Below, piece by piece: positions 8,920 through 16,538 of a stretch of DNA of 64,000 nucleotides (position 1 is its first letter; each line of letters opens with the position of its first letter). The DNA is from Chitinophaga sp. CB10 (lineage in GTDB: Bacteria > Bacteroidota > Bacteroidia > Chitinophagales > Chitinophagaceae). A program made the position numbers and the translations under genes. The DNA lies in the NCBI GenBank assembly GCA_001870995.2, contig MLAV02000011.1:124001-188000 (forward strand), given 5' to 3'. Below the pieces are notes generated by a model. It was not told where the DNA came from. It saw nothing but the letters and a program-made list of their open reading frames with translations, and did not search any database.

Positions 8920-8970
8920 GCAGTTTTCAATTACGGTCTCTAATTATTGACTGCAGGGCTTTCTACGCCC
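8920..8970 (+). promoter_or_regulatory. Structured leader ahead of the guanidinium exporter
   Basis: Two hairpins occupy the leader: GCAGT-4nt-AATTA paired with TAATT-4nt-ACTGC (8920-8933 with 8941-8954, a 10-bp stem with a 4 x 4 internal loop), then GGGC/GCCC (8956-8959 with 8967-8970). A 19-codon frame (8884-8943) overlaps the first. Exporters of this type are often under guanidine riboswitches, but the sequence does not match the guanidine I, II or III consensus as I know them. Confidence 0.35.
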
Positions 8971-9028
8971 ATGCTTCCCTACTATTATTCTGTATCCTTT
9001 ATTTTTTCATTTCATAAATCTGGTTATT

Positions 9029-9355
9029 ATGGCTTGGTTATTCCTTTTCATCGGGGGATTATTTGAAGTAGGCTTTACTATCTCGCTGAAGTATTCCGAA
9101 AATTTCTCAAAGCTGTGGCCTTCCATCAGCTTTATTATCTGTATTTCGCTGAGCTTCTTTTTCCTGAATAAAGCTATTAACAACGGGTTGCCTATAGGCA
9201 CCTCTTATGCAGTATGGACGGGCATCGGCGCTGCCGGCACTGCTATTGCCGGCATGATCTTTTTCAAGGAGCCGGTTGCCATGTGGCGCATCTTTTTCAT
9301 CGCTACGCTGATTGCCTCTATCGTAGGTTTAAAATTCGTTTCCGGGGGCGAATAA
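9029..9355 (+). CDS. gdx: SMR family guanidinium exporter (Gdx/SugE type)
   Basis: The 108-residue protein has four membrane helices, as expected for small multidrug resistance proteins. Glu13, in the segment GGLFEVGFT, is the proton/substrate-coupling residue. The loop WTGIGAAGTAIAGMIFFKEP matches the Gdx (SugE) subgroup rather than EmrE-like multidrug pumps. Gdx proteins exchange guanidinium for protons as an antiparallel dimer. The gene ends 27 bases inside the 3' end of the convergent ClC gene. The long structured leader suggests control at RNA level, unproven. Confidence 0.87.
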   Translation: MAWLFLFIGGLFEVGFTISLKYSENFSKLWPSISFIICISLSFFFLNKAINNGLPIGTSYAVWTGIGAAGTAIAGMIFFKEPVAMWRIFFIATLIASIVGLKFVSGGE

Positions 9356-10597
9356 CGACGCCCGTATCTGGCGGTGCGACAGCAGGCAGTTGGTGGCATA
9401 CGCCGCCGCACAGGCTATGCTGACAGCAGGAAGCACCTGCGCTGAATGACTCATTTCGATAGTAAATATCAACGCAGTGAGAACAGCGCGGGTACTCCCC
9501 GTCAGGAACGCCGCCATGCCCGCCAGCGCAATCAGCGTACTGCTCACATGTAAGTGCGGGTTACAAACCTGAAATGTAAAACCGACCAGGAGGCCCCAGG
9601 CGGCGCCGATGACCAGGAGGGTGGTGACGGAAGTCCCGATCATGGACGTACTATTATAGAACAGGCTGCACATAAATCTCCCCAAACAAATCAATAAAAT
9701 TACCCGAAGGGTAACCCCTCCATGCAAAAGCGGCGCGAGCAAATCATTACCAGGTCCGTAGGCCTCGGGGTAATACCATATCGCCAATCCTGTGATCAGG
9801 GCAGGCGCCAGCAGCAGCCATTGTTTTTTTGGGGGGAGAGAGATCGATTTGCGCTGCAGCCATAAGTACACGTTCCTGAACAATACCGCGAGGAGGCTGC
9901 CGAATATCCCAATTGTTCCGTAAAGCCATAACAGCGTGTATTCGTCGCTGTTACTAACCAGTAAATCGTAGGATGGCGGATGCAGTTGGAAAATGGCGCT
10001 CATAGCCACTACGATGAGCAATGGCAGTATGGTTGCCAGGGTTATCTCCGCCAGGAACAGCTCCAGGCAGCAGGCCACGGCGGCAACCGGCGTCCCGAAG
10101 CACCAGGCGATAGCGCCGCCCACCGCGGCAACGGTGAGTATTTCCACTTCCTTATCCGTTAATTTAAAACGTTCCTTTACCTGTATGATCCAGGTACTGT
10201 TGAAATAGCTGATTGCCCCGTCCATCCCCCAGGGGATGCCGGTAGCCAGCAGGGGAATAAGACTGAGCTGATAACCGGGGCGGCCTTTGCGTTTCAGCCA
10301 TAGCCACAGGGCCGTGGCGGCAACCGGAAGCAGGACCATCAGCAAGCCCACGCCGCTGTAATACACATCAAATGAATCGAAGGAGAACCGGCCGAGGTAT
10401 AGCAGGTTGCCCAGGAAGAAAAATGCGGCATCAATGCCCCGGGCAAAAATGGCCCCCATCAAACCGGTAAATAGCGCCCGTAAACATATCCTGATAAGTT
10501 TAACGGGTTGCTGCGGAGCCGCATCCGGAGCGGGAAGCAGGCCCGGAGCCAAAACAGGGGTATGAACACTATTGAATTTACGAAGCCGGTTATACAT
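9329..10597 (-). CDS. ClC-family chloride channel/transporter, divergent
   Basis: The protein has 422 residues and about ten hydrophobic helices. VGGAIAWCFGTPVAAVACCLELF near residues 159-181 aligns with the conserved ClC helix (AAGLAAAFNAPLAG in E. coli ClC-ec1). The GREGP gating region reads GMDGA (residues 124-128), so the gating glutamate seems to be Asp126, and GSGIP is not recognisable. The second proton glutamate is not conserved (LELF). Those changes suggest a divergent channel-like member. No CBS domains follow. Its stop codon overlaps the end of the SMR exporter gene by 27 bases, tail to tail. Confidence 0.8.
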   Translation of the reverse strand: MYNRLRKFNSVHTPVLAPGLLPAPDAAPQQPVKLIRICLRALFTGLMGAIFARGIDAAFFFLGNLLYLGRFSFDSFDVYYSGVGLLMVLLPVAATALWLWLKRKGRPGYQLSLIPLLATGIPWGMDGAISYFNSTWIIQVKERFKLTDKEVEILTVAAVGGAIAWCFGTPVAAVACCLELFLAEITLATILPLLIVVAMSAIFQLHPPSYDLLVSNSDEYTLLWLYGTIGIFGSLLAVLFRNVYLWLQRKSISLPPKKQWLLLAPALITGLAIWYYPEAYGPGNDLLAPLLHGGVTLRVILLICLGRFMCSLFYNSTSMIGTSVTTLLVIGAAWGLLVGFTFQVCNPHLHVSSTLIALAGMAAFLTGSTRAVLTALIFTIEMSHSAQVLPAVSIACAAAYATNCLLSHRQIRASLFAPGNEF

Positions 10598-10757
10598 AGA
10601 ATTGTACTGCTGTTATTCAAATCTATTAAAAAAATTACATACCGGATAACCCAAACGCACACACGCTGATTGTTAATCACTTGCAAAAATTTTCGCCGTT
10701 AGGAAACCTTATCATATATTGTATTAAGCAAAGAGAGCGCTCAAATACAGAGTTGAC

Positions 10758-11282
10758 ATGTTAAACACAACCACGCCTGCCGACGTGCCTGGTGACACGG
10801 CGGATCAGCATTTCAGAGACCTGGTATTACTAAGACGGATGCTATTGTACACAAAGAAGGATGATGAATACCTGCAGCTTGCCGCGCCGGTCATCAACGC
10901 ATCATCCGCTCAGATTATGCACGCCTGGTACGATTACATCAGTGCGGACCCCTATCTGTCCAACTACTTCAAACCTGGCACAGCGGAGGAGTTTGCCCAT
11001 TCCCGGTTTAGCGACTGGCTGCAGCAGTTATGCAACAGGGGAGGGCTCCGTCAGTGGGAAGCCCTGGAAAAGCAGGTTCCGGAAAACGCCGGGCCTTTAA
11101 AGCCTTTGCAGCCCGAATTGCTGCGGTATCTAACGGCTTTCGCCTTCCCGGTGATACAGGCCGGCAACGAGGCTTTACATGCCGCAGGCATGGACGCCCC
11201 CACGCTGGCGAATGTAAAACAAGCCTGGTTTAAAGCCGTTACCCTGAGCATTGCGTTATGGGCATATCCTAATAAAAATTAG
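10758..11282 (+). CDS. Protoglobin-like protein without the proximal histidine
   Basis: The 174-residue protein lines up over its whole length with archaeal and bacterial protoglobins. Shared segments are DDEYLQLAAPVI, HAWYDYISADPYL and RFSDWLQQLCNR, and at the end QAWFKAVTLSIALWAYP, which closely matches the family's AWFKATTLQVALWSYP. By eye the position of the haem-binding proximal His (11 residues after a conserved Trp, here Trp100) is Ala111, and no His lies between residues 82 and 140. The protein may therefore not bind haem in the usual way. It is followed by a MarR-type regulator 120 bp downstream in the same direction. Family assignment is firm; function is open. Confidence 0.8.
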   Translation: MLNTTTPADVPGDTADQHFRDLVLLRRMLLYTKKDDEYLQLAAPVINASSAQIMHAWYDYISADPYLSNYFKPGTAEEFAHSRFSDWLQQLCNRGGLRQWEALEKQVPENAGPLKPLQPELLRYLTAFAFPVIQAGNEALHAAGMDAPTLANVKQAWFKAVTLSIALWAYPNKN

Positions 11283-11401
11283 GAGGGCTGTATTCTTATC
11301 ATGTGGCTACGATGATCGTAATGTCACTAATATGCTATTTACACCCATATATTAATATTGTACCTTGCCGCCAAACTATTAAGGACAGCACGAAATTTAT
11401 C

Positions 11402-12016
11402 ATGGGGAAAGTATCCACATTCAGCCCCGAACAGCAGGCGGACAATACGTCCAGTAAAGTTGTCGCCGCTTTGGAGCGTTTATCAGAAGCCTTTAGAGTG
11501 CTTCTCTGGCAGGAGGCCACACAGTTTGGATTGAGTCCAATTCAGATCCAGGTGTTAACTTATTTGTTGCACTACCCGGAGGAAAAACGTACGGTTACAG
11601 CGCTGGCGTCTTATTTCAACATGACTAAAGCTACTATTAGCGATGCGGTTAAATCGCTGGAGCAGAAGAAGTATCTTGTAAGAAAGGCCAGTGTGACTGA
11701 TACGCGCAGCCACAGCTTACAGCTGGTAAAAGAGGGGAAAGCGGTAGCGAAGAAAGTAGAGCGGTTTGCACTGCCTTTGGAAGAAAGTGTAGCGCAGGTA
11801 CCGGCGAAAGAACAGGGCATGTTACTGGAGCAACTGATGCAGATGATTTACTCACTGAATCAGCAGGAGGTGACCACCACACAAAACATGTGCTTTAACT
11901 GCCAGTATTATACCCTGAAAAAGGGCCATCACTGCAGTTTAATGAAGTCGACCTTAAAGCCGGCTGAATTACGGTTGGATTGTACTTCCTTTGAAATGCG
12001 GCTGGAAGAAGCCTGA
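11402..12016 (+). CDS. MarR family regulator with Cys-rich C-terminal tail
   Basis: The 204-residue protein begins at the ATG at 11402; the earlier in-frame ATG at 11303 would put the promoter-like TACCTTG (11361) inside the gene. A winged helix-turn-helix lies around residues 30-115 (ALASYFNMTKATISDAVKSL is the recognition helix region, DTRSHSLQL the wing). After a dimer helix a tail follows with four cysteines: Cys164, Cys167, Cys178 and Cys194, with a His pair at 176-177. This looks like a metal or iron-sulphur site, or a redox switch, added to an ordinary MarR protein. The likely target is its own region or the protoglobin gene next door, which is inferred. Confidence 0.82.
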   Translation: MGKVSTFSPEQQADNTSSKVVAALERLSEAFRVLLWQEATQFGLSPIQIQVLTYLLHYPEEKRTVTALASYFNMTKATISDAVKSLEQKKYLVRKASVTDTRSHSLQLVKEGKAVAKKVERFALPLEESVAQVPAKEQGMLLEQLMQMIYSLNQQEVTTTQNMCFNCQYYTLKKGHHCSLMKSTLKPAELRLDCTSFEMRLEEA

Positions 12017-12052
12017 TCAGAGAGCGGGCGAAAACCAATCACCTAAAACATT

Positions 12053-12077
12053 TACGGCAGGAGGACCTCCTGCCGTA
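12053..12077. terminator. Convergent terminator between marR and the small CxxC gene
   Basis: Two 12-base arms, TACGGCAGGAGG and its complement, flank a single A. The hairpin sits between two convergent genes and can serve both; T-rich sequence follows on the plus strand. Confidence 0.65.
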
Positions 12078-12088
12078 TGTTCATTATT

Positions 12089-12304
12089 TTAAGCCTGTTT
12101 ATTGCTTTGCCACCAACGGAAAGCGAGGAACCCAATGATGGCCAGCGGGGTAACCGCCAGCATGAGGATACCATTGTTCAGCCCTTTGGCAGGGCCTTCT
12201 CCGAGTTGCTGCGCTGTTTTGGTACAGAGAGAACACTGTGCCATCAGCTGGTTACCCGTTGTCAGTAACCATCCCATCAGCGTTATTACACACAGTTTCT
12301 TCAT
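12089..12304 (-). CDS. Small membrane protein with CxxC, oxidase-cluster associated
   Basis: The protein has 71 residues: a signal peptide (MKKLCVITLMGWLLTTGNQLMAQ), a short periplasmic segment CSLCTKTAQQLGEGPAKGLN and one membrane helix (ILMLAVTPLAIIGFLAF) with a short cytoplasmic tail. Proteins of this pattern recur beside DUF420 and Sco genes in Bacteroidota respiratory clusters. The CxxC could help in copper delivery or thiol exchange during oxidase assembly, but that is inference from context. It is the last gene of the minus-strand respiratory block. Confidence 0.72.
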   Translation of the reverse strand: MKKLCVITLMGWLLTTGNQLMAQCSLCTKTAQQLGEGPAKGLNNGILMLAVTPLAIIGFLAFRWWQSNKQA

Positions 12305-12364
12305 CGATTACTAGTTTATACGGTAAAATTACAAAAGAATCGGGAGCATGCCCCGGATTTTCCA

Positions 12365-12937
12365 TTAGTGGTAGTAAGGGGAAATCATGATGTACACCAC
12401 TACGCCTGTAACTGCCACATAGAACCAGAGGGGCCAGGTGATCCTGGCAATTTTCCTGTGCCGCGGGATGTCGTTCTGGAAGGCTCTCAGCAGGGTGAAC
12501 AGCACGAACGGAACAATAATAGCGGCCAGTACGATGTGGGTCAGCAGCAGGAAATAATAGACGTACCTGATGCCGCCAACGGCTGCCTTTTCAGCGGCTT
12601 CCACGATGCCATTGTGGTTAATATCGGCAAACTTCGTTTCCGGCGCCATGGAGTGGTAGGTCACGTAGGAAAGCAGGAAGATGACCGACAGGGCCACCGC
12701 GATGATATTACTCACCTTATGGGCCTTAATCTGCTTGTTTTTGATAAAATAGAGGCTGGCCACCAGGAGTACGGCAGTTGCCGAGTTCAGGATGGCATGG
12801 AACAGCGGCAGGATCCTGATATCGAAACCGGGATGAAAATCCGGCTTTGGCATGTAAAAAAGGATGGCCACCAGTACAGGGATAACAATTGATACGATTG
12901 CTATCGGGACGTTCAGATTCTTATTTTTCAGATTCAT
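12365..12937 (-). CDS. DUF420 membrane protein
   Basis: The 190-residue protein has five predicted membrane helices. The conserved histidines fall in helix 2 (LPLFHAILNSATAVLL), in SYVTYHSM and in LLLTHIVLAAI, with a further ITWPLWFYVAVTGVVVYIM end helix. This spacing matches DUF420 (CtaM-like) proteins, which are linked to haem A-type oxidase maturation in several bacteria. It lies between the small CxxC gene and sco. The start is the ATG at 12937, after a strong intergenic hairpin. Confidence 0.85.
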   Translation of the reverse strand: MNLKNKNLNVPIAIVSIVIPVLVAILFYMPKPDFHPGFDIRILPLFHAILNSATAVLLVASLYFIKNKQIKAHKVSNIIAVALSVIFLLSYVTYHSMAPETKFADINHNGIVEAAEKAAVGGIRYVYYFLLLTHIVLAAIIVPFVLFTLLRAFQNDIPRHRKIARITWPLWFYVAVTGVVVYIMISPYYH

Positions 12938-12955
12938 GATATTCCGTAAAAGTGA

Positions 12956-12999
12956 AAGGTGAATAAAGAAAAGGTGAACACCCTTTCTCTATTCACCTT
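12956..12999 (-). promoter_or_regulatory. Intra-operon hairpin between sco and the DUF420 gene
   Basis: A 10-bp perfect outer stem (12956-12965 with 12990-12999) continues inward with further pairs, AAAGG with CCTTT. It lies 18 bp before the DUF420 start. It may be a partial terminator or an mRNA-stabilising structure. Confidence 0.5.
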
Positions 13000-13015
13000 A
13001 CCTATTTAAGCAATA

Positions 13016-13708
13016 TTATTTTCCGGAGAATAGTCCTTTGAGGAACTTCACGAATCCGGGCCGTTTCTTCTCTTTGGCGAGATGGAGGATGGCCACATCG
13101 GTAGCCAGCCGCTTGATATCGGTAGAGTCGAGCCCGTTATAGTATCCGCGAATATGCCTGTCTTTATCGATGAGCACCACTTTCTCGGTGTGAACGAAAT
13201 CATCCGGGCCACCATCGCCTTCCGTTACGGAAACGAAGAAGTCGTGACGGGCCAGGTCATAGATTTCTTTCTTGTCGCCGGTGAGCAGCCACCAGTTATC
13301 AGGATTCACTTTATAGTCGTAACCGTAGTTACGGAGCTTATCCACGGAATCCCTGACAGGGTCCACTGAGAAGGAGAGTATTTGCAGGAGCGAATCATTT
13401 TTGATGTATGCGCTTTGCAGTAATCTCAGGTTTTTGGTGAGGGTAGGGCAGATGCTTGGGCAGGAGGTGAAGAAGAAGTCCACCACCAGGATTTTGCCTT
13501 CCATATCCTTCAGGCTCACCTTTTCCCCCAGTTGGTTGTACATGGAAAAGTCTCTTATGGTATGGTAAACCGTATCATAAGAGACTTTGCCGTCTGTCAT
13601 GATAGTATCGATTCTCTCGGGGGAGTAGTAACGCGGGATGGGGACGACGTTCTTACCGTAGTGATCTACAATCAGATAACCCGTCAGTGGCACCAATATC
13701 GCCAACAT
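13016..13708 (-). CDS. SCO1/SenC family copper chaperone
   Basis: The 230-residue protein has an N-terminal membrane anchor (MLAILVPLTGYLIV) and a thioredoxin-like periplasmic domain. The copper ligands are CPSIC near residue 82 and the His in DFVHTEKVVLID near 180. SCO proteins load copper into the CuA centre of oxidase subunit II. The first ATG used here has AGGAG only a few bases ahead, and an in-frame stop lies about 14 codons upstream, so the start is probably right. A second SCO gene is at 35006. Confidence 0.9.
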   Translation of the reverse strand: MLAILVPLTGYLIVDHYGKNVVPIPRYYSPERIDTIMTDGKVSYDTVYHTIRDFSMYNQLGEKVSLKDMEGKILVVDFFFTSCPSICPTLTKNLRLLQSAYIKNDSLLQILSFSVDPVRDSVDKLRNYGYDYKVNPDNWWLLTGDKKEIYDLARHDFFVSVTEGDGGPDDFVHTEKVVLIDKDRHIRGYYNGLDSTDIKRLATDVAILHLAKEKKRPGFVKFLKGLFSGK

Positions 13709-13765
13709 TACTCCTAATAAAGCCCTGCGTGAGATGATCCTATCTATTTAATGTAAAGAAAAATA

Positions 13766-14176
13766 TTAGTAGTGTTTTCCGTGACCTTCAGCAGCTGGTG
13801 CTTTAGGCGCTTCTACTTTAGTACCCGGAGCGAGGTCTTTTCTCATGTTTTTCCAGGAGTGACCATCGTACAGGAATGCGATAATGAACCAAATGAACAG
13901 CAGCAGCGGCATAAGGATGGTCATTACCAGGTTCTTGATTTCATGACCGAGGTGCATGAATTCAGCTACGATATAGAAAGCTTTAAAGAAGGTCAGGATA
14001 ATGAAGATACCGTTCAGGAACATTCTGTTAGGAAATCCTGTTTCCAGGTGTAAGAATGCCAGCCCTACTTCAACAACTGTGATACCCAACAGGATCCAGA
14101 ACGTTCTCCAGATCTTTTTTGTGGAAGAGTCGTGGTGAACAGGTTCAATTATTTCTGAGGATTGAGTATGTTCCAT
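13766..14176 (-). CDS. Cytochrome c oxidase subunit IV family protein
   Basis: The 136-residue protein has three hydrophobic helices (WILLGITVVEVGLAFL, FLNGIFIILTFFKAFYIVAEFMHL, LVMTILMPLLLFIWFIIAFL) in the layout of prokaryotic subunit IV. AEFMHLGHE at about residue 72 is the family's recurring motif. Its C-terminal tail is charged and Ala/Pro-rich. It stabilises the oxidase core in the cytoplasmic membrane. It lies 67 bp after the first subunit III gene and 57 bp before sco. Confidence 0.85.
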   Translation of the reverse strand: MEHTQSSEIIEPVHHDSSTKKIWRTFWILLGITVVEVGLAFLHLETGFPNRMFLNGIFIILTFFKAFYIVAEFMHLGHEIKNLVMTILMPLLLFIWFIIAFLYDGHSWKNMRKDLAPGTKVEAPKAPAAEGHGKHY

Positions 14177-14243
14177 TTCTATTTCTGTTAATAAAATTCT
14201 TAAATCAATTTCCAGTAGTCAATAAACCTTGTAGTACAATCTG

Positions 14244-14918
14244 TTAGAGCAGGTAGAAGCAGGTGAATACGAATACCCAAACCAGATCTACAAAGTGCCA
14301 GTACAGACCTACTTTTTCCACCATTTCGTAATGACCTCTTTCTTCGTAGGTACCTTTCAGTACGTTGATGAGGATAACGATATTCAGCACAACCCCGGAA
14401 GTTACGTGTAAACCGTGGAAACCGGTGATAGTGAAGAAGAAGTTGGTGAAGTTGGTAGAGGCTACAGTACCATCTACGTTAGCGAAAGGATTGCGGCCCC
14501 ACCATGCGCCTTCGTGGTAGAGGTGAGTCCACTCCCAGGCCTGGCAGCTCAGGAACGCGATACCGCCGATGATGGTCCAGGTGAGCCATTTAGCTACTGC
14601 TTTTCTATCTCTGTGGTGACCGGCGTGTACGGCCAGTACCATGGTTACAGAACTCATGATGAGGATGAATGTCATCAAACTCACGAACATCAGCGGAAGG
14701 TTCGCGTGTCCCATTCCAGGGAAGGATTTGAAGACTTCATTCGGATCAGGCCAGGATGGGCTGGAAAACCGGATGGTACCATATGAAATCAATAATGCGC
14801 CGAATGTGAACGCATCTGATAACAGAAAATACCACATCATCAACTTGCCGTAGTTCACATTGAATGGAGAATAACCTCCGGCCCACCATTTTTTCTTCGC
14901 TGTAACTGCTGTATCCAT
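14244..14918 (-). CDS. ctaE: Cytochrome c oxidase subunit III
   Basis: The 224-residue protein has five hydrophobic helices and no metal-binding sites. Diagnostic segments are LLISYGTIRF, CQAWEWTHLYHEG (including the conserved Glu near the lipid pocket) and FFFTITGFHGLHVTSGVV, with GLYWHFVDLVWVFVF at the end. Subunit III keeps oxygen and proton supply to subunit I stable. A second, shorter subunit III gene lies 27 bp upstream; the two differ strongly in sequence, so they are ancient paralogues, not a recent duplication. Confidence 0.93.
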   Translation of the reverse strand: MDTAVTAKKKWWAGGYSPFNVNYGKLMMWYFLLSDAFTFGALLISYGTIRFSSPSWPDPNEVFKSFPGMGHANLPLMFVSLMTFILIMSSVTMVLAVHAGHHRDRKAVAKWLTWTIIGGIAFLSCQAWEWTHLYHEGAWWGRNPFANVDGTVASTNFTNFFFTITGFHGLHVTSGVVLNIVILINVLKGTYEERGHYEMVEKVGLYWHFVDLVWVFVFTCFYLL

Positions 14919-14945
14919 TGTTTATTTTATAAAATTTTACAAAGT

Positions 14946-15512
14946 TTATCTCGCGATACTTAAAAAAACCAACAGGTAAATCCACAGTATGTCTACAAAG
15001 TGCCAGTAAGTGGCAGCTACTTCAATAGGTACTGCGCTGTAGGAACGCACACGGGTTCTGTAAGCCCTGAAGAACATTACCAGTAAGGCAACTACTCCTC
15101 CGAGTACGTGCAGGATGTGTACTCCTACGATTACGTAAATAAAGGATGCGGAAACGGGGCCGCTGAGTGGTAATCCTTCAGATTTCATCTGGGAAAAACC
15201 CAACCATTGGCAGACTGCAAAAACTACTCCCAGCAGCGCGGTAAGCGTGATCAGCTGTTTGTAGCGTTGCATATTCCTTTCCTTGAATTGCTTTAACGCC
15301 AGGTGTATGGTCACACTGCTGGTTAAGATCACCGCAGTGGAAAGCCAGAAAATATGTGGCAGTTCAAATGCCAGCCAGTTAGCCTGGGATCTCTTCACAA
15401 CGTATGCACTGGTAAACCCGATGAACATCATGGTAATACTACCCATGGCGATCCACAGAGAATACTTGTGCGGATGTATCTTTTTACGTTGCATGCTCAT
15501 TGTTTGCATCAC
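14946..15512 (-). CDS. Cytochrome c oxidase subunit III, second paralogue
   Basis: The 188-residue protein has five helices and the subunit III end signature AATYWHFVDILWIYLLVFL. It also has VGVHILHVLGGVVALL, matching the family's HGLHV helix. It is shorter than the adjacent ctaE product and begins with a basic segment (RKKIHPHKYSLW). Tandem subunit III genes next to ctaB are common in Bacteroidota; one probably replaces or supplements the other in the complex. The gene ends 27 bp before ctaE and starts 16 bp after the end of ctaB. Confidence 0.88.
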   Translation of the reverse strand: MMQTMSMQRKKIHPHKYSLWIAMGSITMMFIGFTSAYVVKRSQANWLAFELPHIFWLSTAVILTSSVTIHLALKQFKERNMQRYKQLITLTALLGVVFAVCQWLGFSQMKSEGLPLSGPVSASFIYVIVGVHILHVLGGVVALLVMFFRAYRTRVRSYSAVPIEVAATYWHFVDILWIYLLVFLSIAR

Positions 15513-15528
15513 TTCCTCCTGTTTCTGA

Positions 15529-16443
15529 TTAATATTTATCCAGCAGCTGCACCAGTTGCACGATCGTCAGGTAGATGTAGGAACCGAACATCAGTTTGCG
15601 GGCAGCGGGAACATCGTTCTTGCGGTACAGGTTCACAGCCCTGTAGAAGAAAAATAATCCGGCTACGATCGCAACGATGGCGGATACACTACCCGTGATA
15701 TGTAACAGATAAGGAGCTACGCCTGCTGGTATTATCAACAGTGTGTAAATCACTGCCTGCAGGGCGGTGAATTTATTGGGTTCACCGTTGGCAGGTAAGA
15801 GCTTAAAACCGGCCCTGGCATAGTCTTTATGTGCGATCCAGGCGATAGCCCAGAAATGCGGGAATTGCCATAAGAACTGGATAGCGAAAAGTGACCAGCC
15901 GCCTTCTGAAAGATTGTTAGCGCCGGCAGCCCAGCCGATCAGCAGGGGCATGGCGCCGGGAATTGCGCCTACCAGTACGGCCAGCGAATTCCATTTCTTC
16001 CAGGGAGTGTACACGAAGCCGTATAACACCAAAGACAGCAGGCTAAGGCCGGCGCTCAGCCAGTTGAAGCAGTACCCCATGATGAGGATACCGGCTACAC
16101 CGGTGATGATTGCCAGGACGATCGCTTCGCCTTCGGTCATACGGCCGGCAGGCAGCGGACGTACGGCAGTGCGTGCCATCAGCTTGTCTGTTTCCTTTTC
16201 CCATATCTGGTTGATGGTATTGGCTGATCCGGAAACCAGCAAACCACCAGCAAATAATAAAAGAACTTTTACAATGTTGAACTCCACCTCGGGCACCAGC
16301 AGATAAGCCACCACGGATGAAAACACCACCATGAAGGTGAGATTAAACTTCATCAGCTGAGAGTAATCCTTCACCTTGCTTGCTACTGCATAAGATGTCG
16401 ACAATTTTATGGAGTTTTCTTGCAACATTTTTTTTCTATCCAC
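15529..16443 (-). CDS. ctaB: Protoheme IX farnesyltransferase (haem O synthase)
   Basis: The protein has about 300 residues and nine membrane helices. The prenyltransferase motif NQIWEKETDKLMART near residue 86 carries the acidic residues that bind Mg-farnesyl diphosphate. KDYARAGFKLLP near residue 205 is the second conserved loop. The enzyme converts haem B into haem O for the oxidase. The start given is a GTG at 16443; an ATG at 16428, preceded by eight A residues, is equally likely and typical of this phylum. A perfect 8-bp hairpin ends directly before the GTG, which may affect which start is used. Confidence 0.92.
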   Translation of the reverse strand: MDRKKMLQENSIKLSTSYAVASKVKDYSQLMKFNLTFMVVFSSVVAYLLVPEVEFNIVKVLLLFAGGLLVSGSANTINQIWEKETDKLMARTAVRPLPAGRMTEGEAIVLAIITGVAGILIMGYCFNWLSAGLSLLSLVLYGFVYTPWKKWNSLAVLVGAIPGAMPLLIGWAAGANNLSEGGWSLFAIQFLWQFPHFWAIAWIAHKDYARAGFKLLPANGEPNKFTALQAVIYTLLIIPAGVAPYLLHITGSVSAIVAIVAGLFFFYRAVNLYRKNDVPAARKLMFGSYIYLTIVQLVQLLDKY

Positions 16444-16465
16444 GTCCTGAATGTTAATTCAGGAC
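16444..16465 (-). promoter_or_regulatory. Hairpin at the ctaB translation start
   Basis: Perfect arms GTCCTGAA and TTCAGGAC enclose a 6-nt loop and end at the base before the candidate GTG start. The right arm holds an AGGA sequence, so folding would hide a possible ribosome site. Confidence 0.45.
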
Positions 16466-16538
16466 AAATTTACAAACATCACAGTTAACAGGTTCCGGCA
16501 GATAAATTTAATACCTGCCGGCGCCTGTAAAAATATTG

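Noticed and set aside
8884..8943. Leader peptide of 19 codons before the SMR exporter
   Set aside because: Its ATG lies at the predicted transcription start, no ribosome site is visible and the composition shows no amino-acid run that would suggest attenuation, so it is not called as a gene.
8872..9029. Guanidine riboswitch
   Set aside because: No ACGR hairpin pair, ykkC core or guanidine III pseudoknot could be seen; only a generic structured leader is supported.
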